A stretch of DNA of 13,009 nucleotides from Latescibacteria bacterium UBA6620 (GTDB lineage Bacteria; Latescibacterota; UBA2968), in the NCBI GenBank assembly GCA_002433075.1, contig DJHM01000004.1, positions 1 to 13,009 on the forward strand, written 5' to 3'. A model generated the notes under the pieces. It made no database searches, was not told the DNA's origin, and saw only the letters and a list, made by a program, of their open reading frames with translations. This document shows, in pieces, positions 7,801-13,009 of the stretch (its first letter is position 1; the number at the start of each line of letters is the position of its first letter). The position numbers were made by a program, and so were the translations under genes.

Positions 7801-8074
7801 GGCGTCACTTTCTTATAGAAGTCTGATTCAGTCTACGATTGGGGCTACAGCTCAACCTGTGAGGATGCCCATCCCATAGCACTACACCGTCTGGCAAGAG
7901 GGATCGTGCGCGAATCGGCGCAGGCCGCAGCCCACGAGGGCGGCGGCTCATCGTTTCTGGCTTCGATGACGACTGGATTCATCGGATAAAAATCGAAGAT
8001 GGGCACGCTCCAAAGACTGAGGTGACGAGGCCAGGGAGAATCCAGAAGTCAGTCGTGATCGAATCTCATCCCGA
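7801..8074. other. Non-coding gap of 274 bases between two minus-strand genes
   Basis: I see no recognisable gene, tRNA or strong hairpin here. Short open stretches of about 45 codons exist on both strands (one on the minus strand starts at an ATG near 7969), but neither resembles a family I know. The upstream enolase-type gene ends with TAA at 8075-8077, so this gap may hold its terminator and a promoter for the oxidoreductase gene; neither is clear by eye. Confidence 0.4.
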
Positions 8075-9154
8075 TTAGGCCGATGCAACCGTGATAGCGG
8101 CCATTTTCTCATCATCGAGCTCGATACCGAGGCCGGGGCCCTCAGGGACGGTGAGGTAAGAACCTTCGGCGTGGATACGCTCTTTTGCTGGCGATGCGGT
8201 GTAGAGCATTGGGCCCATGGGGTCGCACGGTAAATTCAGGTTGGGCATGGAGGCCCCCAGGTGGAGTTGGCCCGCGATGCCAAGGGTCGATTCCTGGTCG
8301 GTGCCGATCGTGCAGAAGATCCCGGCGGATTCGGCCAGGGCGTAAAGTCGACGGATGTAGCTGGGGCCACGGAAGATGTTGCACAGGTTGAAGGCTGTGC
8401 AGGCACCGCGTTCGATGGACTCCAAACCACGCTCCAGAGTAGCCGTGTGGAGGCTGACAGGGAGGTCCATACGCTTGGTGAATTCGGCGCATACGCGGAG
8501 GTCCCAGGATGGTTGCTCGAAATGAAATGGGTTGTGGTGACGAAGGACGTCTGCGTACCGAAGCGCCGCACGCCAGTCCGAGAAGCGCCCAGAAAAATCG
8601 ATCTGTTTGAGGCGGATCCTGTCCCCAAAGCGGGAGAACATGTCGGTAAGAAATCGGTTGTCGAATTCGGCGTCGTCTCCCGAGATGTAGAAGCGGAAGA
8701 GGTGGTGGCCGTGATCTACGAGGCGCTGCAGGTAGCCGACCGTTGCTTCGTAGTCCTCCTTGACCAGCACACCCCACGTTGGGAAACAGCAGTAGATTTT
8801 GTCCCGGAATTTCCCGCCCAGGAGCCTGTAGACCGGCACATCCAGCGCCTTGCCATTGAGGTCGTATAAGGCCAGGTCGATGGCGGAGACGAGATGGTTG
8901 TTGGAGACGGTGCTCCCGAAATCGTGCGTAGCGAGGAATTCGTTGATTTCGGTGATGCGGGTGGGGTCACGCCCGACAAGAAGGTCGTTGTACTGGTTAA
9001 CGACGGCGGCAAGGTCGCCGCACTTGCTGTCGGAAGCTTCGCCCAGGCCGATGGGACCGTCGTCGACGTGGACTTTGACGATGACGTGCCCGGAGATGTG
9101 GCCGCTGATCCGGGGAGTTTCGATCTGATGGGCTTCGATCTTGGTGATTTTCAT
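8075..9154 (-). CDS. Enolase-superfamily protein (mandelate racemase/muconate lactonizing type), unusual active site
   Basis: The 359-residue protein begins MKITKIEAHQIETPR, has the N-terminal capping domain, and then ALYDLNGKALDVPVYRLLGG (about 95-114), a hallmark of the mandelate racemase/muconate lactonizing group, followed by a TIM barrel. By eye, D186 (KQIDFSGR) and E213 (FHFEQPSWD) fit the first two Mg ligands. The usual third acidic ligand appears replaced by H236 (PVSLHTATL), and the usual KxK catalytic motif by RFY at 154-156. E288 in GTDQES is retained. Normal members abstract a proton next to a carboxylate in sugar-acid dehydration or racemisation. Here chemistry may differ or be lost. 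GGAG five bases before the ATG supports the start. It lies 105 bases after a second enolase-type gene on the same strand. Confidence 0.85.
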   Translation of the reverse strand: MKITKIEAHQIETPRISGHISGHVIVKVHVDDGPIGLGEASDSKCGDLAAVVNQYNDLLVGRDPTRITEINEFLATHDFGSTVSNNHLVSAIDLALYDLNGKALDVPVYRLLGGKFRDKIYCCFPTWGVLVKEDYEATVGYLQRLVDHGHHLFRFYISGDDAEFDNRFLTDMFSRFGDRIRLKQIDFSGRFSDWRAALRYADVLRHHNPFHFEQPSWDLRVCAEFTKRMDLPVSLHTATLERGLESIERGACTAFNLCNIFRGPSYIRRLYALAESAGIFCTIGTDQESTLGIAGQLHLGASMPNLNLPCDPMGPMLYTASPAKERIHAEGSYLTVPEGPGLGIELDDEKMAAITVASA

Positions 9155-9178
9155 TTAAGCTCCGATGGTTTTGCGATG

Positions 9179-9220
9179 CGTGAGTTCTCAATCCAAGGGC
9201 AACGATATCGGCAACTCACG
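9179..9220 (-). repeat. 8-bp inverted repeat between the two enolase-type genes
   Basis: CGTGAGTT at 9179-9186 and AACTCACG at 9213-9220 are perfect reverse complements around a 26-base spacer that itself contains the palindrome CGATATCG (9203-9210). In the minus-strand transcript this could form a hairpin between the two cistrons, or on DNA serve as a protein site. It has no run of U, so it is not a typical intrinsic terminator. Its position upstream of the start at 9154 makes a regulatory role possible but unproven. Confidence 0.35.
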
Positions 9221-9259
9221 GAGGGTGGCGACTTCGTCGGATTTCGCGCCGGACCCGGC

Positions 9260-10510
9260 TCAGGCCTGTGGCCTCTCCAGCACCATGCCTTCTCGCTCAA
9301 GGCGAGAATACATCTGCTCGAACTCGGCGCTGCCGTCGTCGTCCCAGTAGCGCGTCGTGAGCGGCGCGCAGAAGCTGAATGGCGCCAGACCGCGTTTCCA
9401 ATCGGGGCGCACCATGAAGTGCCCGGATTTGCCCGGTTCGAATGGGCAATACATCTGCGTGCCGTTGGCAAAACTCGAGGCGATGATCCAGCGCGGTTGT
9501 GTCGGCAACTCCAGAGCCGTCAGGCGCTCGAGGGCCTCGCGGTCCAGAGTCACACCGAGTCCGGGCGTTTCCGGTACGCGAACGAGACCATTTACCGGGT
9601 CCAGCCGCTCGTGTACGACGTCATCCGACCACGTCTCCGTAGCTGAGATAAAGTGGAAAATTGCTGACGGGAAGGCGGCCATCATGTGCGTCGACATCGC
9701 GCGTGTGATCGTCGTACCCACATTCTGCAACATGAAGGGAATGTTGCCGGCGGCGAACAGCCCCGCCTGGCGCGCGGCGACGCCTATGAGCTGATGGCCG
9801 CGCATATATACGTCACCCGCCCCCATGAGGACCTCGTAGCTACAATCGAGGGCTGCCCGGTGGCGGACGAGGGGCAAGCGGATGCGCTGGCGTAGTTCGA
9901 TAGATCCCTTGATGTCCTTCTCGTCGATGGCATCCTCGAAACAGCCGGCGATTGGGTGTTCCTGCAATCGCGTCAGCAGATCGACCATGTGGTCGTCGGT
10001 ACCACCCCCGGTAAAGTCGTAGTGCACGCGAAAACCTGGCGGCGCCACCGCCTGCATCGCCTCAGTCTGGTCGAAGACGTTCTCGAACGGGGACAGGTGA
10101 TACTTCAACCACGTGTATCCCGCCACCGAGTACCGCCGCACAACCTCCGCCATGTGGTCGGGATGCGTCGATACCGTCCAGCTACCCACCGGTACCCACG
10201 ACCGGTGCTTCTGCCCGAACAGCTTGTAAACTGGCACACCAGCAGCTTTACCCATCAGATCGTACATCGCCATGCCGAGCGGCAGACTCAATTCATCCCC
10301 CATCCAATCGAAGGGGTTCGAGCCGATATAGCGGTCGAGCACCTCCTCCGCCACGGGACCACCACCATCACCGAGGCCGATCAACCCCGTGTCCGTGTGG
10401 GCAACGTAGACCGTACGCCGCGACGGGGCACCGTAATGATTGAGCGGGTAGGCGAGCCAGTCCTTATACGGCAGACTGATCTCGTGGACTTCGATCTCGG
10501 TGACCTTCAC
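9260..10510 (-). CDS. Enolase-superfamily protein (mandelate racemase-like) with C-terminal extension
   Basis: The 416-residue product starts at GTG 10510 (VKVTEIEVHEISLPYKDW), which overlaps the TGA of a decayed upstream frame (GTGA). The family marker MAMYDLMGKAAGVPVYKLFG is at about 80-99, and the barrel follows. K136-Y-H138 fits the KxK/KxH catalytic strand, D165 (HYDFTGGG) and E192 (GCFEDAI) fit Mg ligands one and two, and H217 (VRHRA) falls where a third acidic ligand is expected. The barrel ends near a PGLGVTLDREAL stretch (about 316-327); some 90 further residues rich in aromatics (PRWIIASS to the end) are extra relative to ordinary members. The likely role is acting on a sugar acid or related carboxylate, as part of the same operon as the next enolase-type gene. 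Substrate unknown. Confidence 0.82.
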   Translation of the reverse strand: MKVTEIEVHEISLPYKDWLAYPLNHYGAPSRRTVYVAHTDTGLIGLGDGGGPVAEEVLDRYIGSNPFDWMGDELSLPLGMAMYDLMGKAAGVPVYKLFGQKHRSWVPVGSWTVSTHPDHMAEVVRRYSVAGYTWLKYHLSPFENVFDQTEAMQAVAPPGFRVHYDFTGGGTDDHMVDLLTRLQEHPIAGCFEDAIDEKDIKGSIELRQRIRLPLVRHRAALDCSYEVLMGAGDVYMRGHQLIGVAARQAGLFAAGNIPFMLQNVGTTITRAMSTHMMAAFPSAIFHFISATETWSDDVVHERLDPVNGLVRVPETPGLGVTLDREALERLTALELPTQPRWIIASSFANGTQMYCPFEPGKSGHFMVRPDWKRGLAPFSFCAPLTTRYWDDDGSAEFEQMYSRLEREGMVLERPQA

Positions 10511-10662
10511 GAGACGCCGTATTCGTGGAGGCCGAGGTCGGGATCGACAAAACCGCGGGGTGAACTTCTACCCATCAGATACTTGATCTCCAGTTCAACG
10601 TCGCGTAGCGCGTGTGATTCGACTTGCTCGCGCCGGTCGACCAACGTGTATGGGCTCAGATA
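10507..10662 (-). pseudogene. C-terminal remnant of an unidentified gene
   Basis: On the minus strand an open stretch of 51 residues runs from just after a TAG (10663-10665) to the TGA at 10507-10509. It reads LVDRREQVESHALRDVELE and then KYLMGRSSPRGFVDPDLG, ending LHEYGVS. It has no plausible start codon and good coding character, and its TGA overlaps the GTG start of the following enolase-type gene. That overlap suggests it is the true C-terminus of a former operon partner. I do not recognise the family. It lies in another frame from the fragment upstream, so a deletion or frameshift separates them. Confidence 0.45.
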
Positions 10663-10802
10663 CTATGACGTTCGTCGGTGGCGATGCGCGTGATGGTGTG
10701 CGGCACTTCCCGGGGCGGTCCGGGCTGCCCGTAACCCCACTTGGTCCTGCTCCCGCGACGCGGGACCGTGAACGTGATCCGTTCGACTTCCGTAATCTTC
10801 AT
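10656..10802 (-). pseudogene. N-terminal remnant of a third enolase-superfamily gene
   Basis: The ATG at 10802 is preceded by AGGGGA about five bases away and encodes MKITEVERITFTVPRRG, which closely parallels the starts of the two enolase-type proteins downstream (MKITKIEAH and VKVTEIEVH). It goes on through HTITRIATDE, the usual first beta-strand turn of the capping domain, and then stops at TGA 10656-10658 after 48 residues. The rest of the capping domain and the whole barrel are absent, so this is the head of a gene lost by deletion. Its ribosome binding site is still intact. Confidence 0.65.
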
Positions 10803-10976
10803 GCGATTCCCCTAAGCCATCTCGGCATAAACGAGCGTTTCGGTCTTCTACCCCATTATATTCCCAAAGCCAAACTTGATGAAACCAGTACTTTCACAGG
10901 ATTGGACATCGGGGCCCGCAGGAAGACTTCCATGATCCATGGATGGGCCTAGCCCCTTGTGAAGGAGAAACCAGCG
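10803..10976. promoter_or_regulatory. Divergent intergenic region
   Basis: These 174 bases separate the minus-strand enolase-type remnant from the plus-strand propeller hydrolase, so promoters for both directions are expected here. AT-rich CATTATATTCCC near 10852-10863 is the most promoter-like stretch. A perfect 10-bp palindrome ATCCATGGAT lies at 10935-10944 and could be an operator for a regulator, though one short palindrome may be chance. AAGGAG at 10962-10967 is the ribosome binding site of the plus-strand gene. Confidence 0.35.
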
Positions 10977-12512
10977 ATGGGTAACACGAAGGCTGACAGA
11001 GACCGCCTGGTCGTGGGTTGGGGCAAGCAGCTGCTCGCTGACCCGCGCGTGGTGGAAAGTATGCGCGGTGTCCATATGGTGATGAACCCGCCGTACCAAA
11101 CCGGTGAAGAAATCGTAACCCGGGATACCTGGTGGGAACAGAAGCCGGGCGGCATGATAGGCGGCTACAGTACGATCATGCGCGATAACGCTACGTTTCG
11201 TCTCTGGTACCAGTTTGACCACCGGTATGAGCCGTGGACGAACGCGAGTGGCGCGGGGCAGTCGGTGCTCTACGCCGAATCCGAGGATGGTGTCCGTTTC
11301 AACAAGCCCGCGCTAGGTCTGCACGAATTCTACGGTGGTAGGGAGAACAATGTCGTTATACCCGGCTACGTCCAGGGCGGGCACGTCTGGATCGACCCCA
11401 ACGCCCCGGCCGAGCAGCGCTACCGCTCTCAAGGCAATGGTCAGGGCCACATCCCGTTCTATGGCTCGCCGGACGGTATCCACTGGCAGGAGACCCATCG
11501 CGTCGTGCTCGAGTCAGCGATCACCGGCAGCAGGAAAGTGGATGGCCGCACCAACATTCACTGGGATGTGGAGTTGGGCCGCTATGTGATGTTCACCCGA
11601 CTTTTTTACCCCGCGGCGAAAGAAACGCCCAAGGGCTCGGGGATCTACCGCGGACATCGCGCCGTACGACGCCTCGAGTCCGATGATCTCGTCAACTGGG
11701 ACAACGAGCGTCTCGTGTTGACCCACGATGACATCGACCTGGACGCACACAGCGTCGATCTTCCCGACCAGCCACCCGTGGACTACAACTACGCCACGGT
11801 TTTCCGCTATCCTGACGAACACGGTCTGTGGTTCATGCTGGTCACCTGTTACTGGCACTGGTATGACCGGAGGCCGGAAGGTATTGTCCTCAATTCCGGC
11901 TATAATCTCGGCCCCAATGCAAACGACATCCGTCTGTTGGTCAGCACCGACGGCGAACAGTTCGATTGGCTCGGAAACCGAGCTCCGTTCCTCCGTCTGG
12001 GGCCGGAAGGTCGTTTCGATTCACGAATGCTGCAGGAGATGGCCTACCCGATTCCGGTGGGCGACGAACTATGGCTGTACTATGCCGGGCGCAACGTCGA
12101 GCATGGACCGCCGCCGTCGAATATTCCCGATCCCGCCGCTCTGGAGCCGAAAGAAGCGATATCCAGAGCCATCATGCGCCTCGACGGATTCGTTTCCGCC
12201 GATGTCGAATACACGGGCGGTGAGCTCATCACGTCGCCGTTGGTTTTCGAGGGGGATCGGCTGCTGCTCAACCTCGACACCAGCGGTGGTGGGGAGATCA
12301 AGGTGGAGCTGCAGGATGAGAAAGGCGCGCCGGTCGAAGGCTACACCCTGAAGGACGCTCGTCCGCTGAACGGAAACGCTGTCGCCATGCCTGCACGATG
12401 GAACGGCGGTAGCAACATCGACGCGCTTGCAGGACGTCCGGTTCGACTACGCTTCGTTATGAACGACTGCAAGCTGTATGCCTTTCAGTTTGAAAAGGCG
12501 GTAGTCATCTGA
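10977..12512 (+). CDS. GH32/GH43-like five-bladed propeller glycosidase-type protein
   Basis: The 511-residue protein resembles glycoside hydrolases of the GH32/GH43 (and GH-J/F) propeller fold. Blades show the typical pattern of aromatic-rich strands followed by SEDGVRF, SPDGIHW, SDDLVNW and STDGEQF turns, as in enzymes that contact oligosaccharides. HIPFYGSPDGIHW, NIHWDVELGRYVMFTRLF and YNYATVFRYPDEHGLWFMLV are likely binding-cleft strands; I cannot assign the catalytic acids with certainty. The last 100 residues (ELITSPLVFEGDRLLLNLD onward) look like a beta-sandwich. The start is set by AAGGAG nine bases before ATG 10977; an in-frame GTG at 10959 lies within this signal and is rejected. 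No signal peptide is seen. It probably acts on a sugar polymer or its fragments, in keeping with the neighbouring sialidase-like and oxidoreductase genes. Confidence 0.75.
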   Translation: MGNTKADRDRLVVGWGKQLLADPRVVESMRGVHMVMNPPYQTGEEIVTRDTWWEQKPGGMIGGYSTIMRDNATFRLWYQFDHRYEPWTNASGAGQSVLYAESEDGVRFNKPALGLHEFYGGRENNVVIPGYVQGGHVWIDPNAPAEQRYRSQGNGQGHIPFYGSPDGIHWQETHRVVLESAITGSRKVDGRTNIHWDVELGRYVMFTRLFYPAAKETPKGSGIYRGHRAVRRLESDDLVNWDNERLVLTHDDIDLDAHSVDLPDQPPVDYNYATVFRYPDEHGLWFMLVTCYWHWYDRRPEGIVLNSGYNLGPNANDIRLLVSTDGEQFDWLGNRAPFLRLGPEGRFDSRMLQEMAYPIPVGDELWLYYAGRNVEHGPPPSNIPDPAALEPKEAISRAIMRLDGFVSADVEYTGGELITSPLVFEGDRLLLNLDTSGGGEIKVELQDEKGAPVEGYTLKDARPLNGNAVAMPARWNGGSNIDALAGRPVRLRFVMNDCKLYAFQFEKAVVI

Positions 12513-12529
12513 GGCGTGCGGGACATAGA

Positions 12530-12539
12530 GGCACGTGCC
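12530..12539. repeat. 10-bp perfect palindrome after the propeller gene
   Basis: GGCACGTGCC begins 18 bases after the TGA of the propeller gene, and a further GTGCC copy follows at 12554-12558. It could pair in RNA as part of a weak terminator or be a protein site. There is no T tract, so a terminator call is not supported. Confidence 0.25.
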
Positions 12540-12612
12540 CTGATAGCACGACAAGTGCCCCGCGATCGCCCCTACGAATATCTGCCGTGACTCGCACGGC
12601 CGCTGAGACACG

Positions 12613-12920
12613 ATGACCCGACCATCCACGATCGCATTTCAGGACGGCCCCGAGGACATGCGCCCCGAAGATGAGGCGATCGTTGGCTTCCTCGCCCGGG
12701 CCACCCCCTCATAGCCGCGGCACAGCGAGGGCGACATCGTCGCGTTGTCCAACGGCCGCCTCCTGGCCGTCTACTCCCGCTACCACACCGGCGAGGGTTG
12801 GGACGGTTCCTCGGCGCATCTCGTGGCACGCACGAGCGACGACGGAGGGCGTACCTGGGACAACGTCAAGCTGCTCGAGCGGAGCCTTGACCTGCCCCCG
12901 GGATTGTTCCCAGTCCTAAT
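12613..12920 (+). pseudogene. BNR/sialidase-like propeller gene, broken by a TAG and an IS
   Basis: From ATG 12613 the frame codes 33 residues, meets TAG at 12712-12714, and then continues with clear family sequence: PRHSEGDIVALSNGRLLAVYSRY, and an Asp-box SDDGGRTW at 12835-12858, a hallmark of BNR/sialidase propellers. Homology ends at an IS3-type left end near 12921, after about 100 codons of a gene that would normally be 350 or more. Two independent lesions mark it as a pseudogene. It is in the same orientation as the complete propeller hydrolase upstream and probably belonged to the same glycan-use cluster. A weak or absent ribosome binding site precedes the ATG, so the start is uncertain. 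Confidence 0.75.
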
Positions 12921-13009
12921 GTTAGGATGTGGGACACAGAAGGGGGCCCTATGGCCGGGAAGCGTTACACGGTAGAACAGATCATCGGCCATCTCCGTCA
13001 GGCGGAGAT
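12921..13009 (+). mobile_element. Second copy of the IS3-family element, left end (runs off window)
   Basis: From 12921 the sequence repeats the left end seen at 1348: GTTAGGATG, then GGGACACAGA, a G run, and an orfA start. Differences are scattered single bases and one gap, so the two copies are related but not identical. It lies in the same orientation as the first copy and cuts the BNR gene. The rest of the element is outside the window, so its completeness is unknown. Confidence 0.85.
12951..13009 (+). CDS. IS3-family transposase OrfA, N-terminal part (incomplete)
   Basis: The ATG at 12951 begins MAGKRYTVEQIIGHLRQAE, matching the first 19 residues of the truncated OrfA at 1379 except for three positions (R3G, F6Y, A8V). 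OrfA is the DNA-binding helix-turn-helix subunit of IS3-family transposases. Only 19 codons are visible before the window ends. If the element is complete, orfB should follow in a -1 frame. Confidence 0.8.
   Translation, partial: MAGKRYTVEQIIGHLRQAE

Noticed and set aside
8261..9646. Plus-strand open frames (about 200 and 250 codons) opposite the enolase-type genes
   Set aside because: They mirror well-supported family proteins on the minus strand and have no domain or ribosome binding site of their own.
10959..10976. GTG at 10959 as start of the propeller hydrolase
   Set aside because: It overlaps the AAGGAG that serves the ATG at 10977, which has ideal spacing; the added residues have no family support.
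1348..13009. Intact composite transposon carrying the nuclease operon
   Set aside because: The first IS copy has only 232 bases and no transposase, and only the left end of the second is visible, so nothing shows a functional composite element.
1..13009. CRISPR array, tRNA or rRNA genes
   Set aside because: No regularly spaced repeats and no cloverleaf or ribosomal RNA sequence were noticed on reading both strands.

Overview
This 13 kb window looks like an accessory, partly decayed region of a GC-rich environmental bacterium. The mix of genes (TolB-like propeller, Gfo/Idh/MocA oxidoreductases, enolase-superfamily proteins, a large ankyrin protein, a GH32/43-type propeller hydrolase and a BNR/sialidase fragment) resembles the sugar and polysaccharide catabolic repertoires of Poribacteria, Latescibacterota or Planctomycetes-type genomes. 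That placement is inference from gene content; no rRNA, tRNA or taxonomic marker is present.

Layout, left to right. (1) 57-1348, + strand: a TolB/WD40-like propeller protein is followed two bases later by the first 41 codons of a Gfo/Idh/MocA oxidoreductase. An IS3-family left end interrupts that gene. (2) 1348-1579: the insertion sequence keeps only its left end and 67 codons of its orfA. (3) 1618-5159, + strand: a complete, overlapping two-gene operon encodes an SbcD/YhaO-like metallophosphoesterase and an SbcC/Rad50/YhaN-like ATPase with no zinc hook. Its GC content is visibly lower than that of its flanks, and it starts right beside the broken IS, so it is probably an acquired module. (4) 5285-10802, - strand: in transcription order, remnants of a third enolase-type gene or operon, two enolase-superfamily (mandelate racemase/muconate lactonizing type) genes, a Gfo/Idh/MocA oxidoreductase truncated after about 205 residues, and a long ankyrin-repeat gene split by one in-frame TAG. 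(5) 10977-12512, + strand: a complete 511-residue GH32/43-like propeller protein, divergent from the remnants. (6) 12613-13009, + strand: a BNR/sialidase-like gene with an in-frame TAG, cut by a second, same-orientation copy of the same IS left end, which runs off the window.

The metabolic genes look like pieces of carbohydrate catabolism: glycan recognition or cleavage by propeller proteins, sugar or sugar-acid oxidation and dehydration by Gfo/Idh and enolase-type enzymes. Five of them are damaged (two by IS insertion, two by in-frame TAG codons, others by deletion or frameshift; the BNR gene has two lesions). The most distinctive intact element is the SbcD/SbcC-like pair. I found no CRISPR array, tRNA or rRNA, and no convincing intrinsic terminator.
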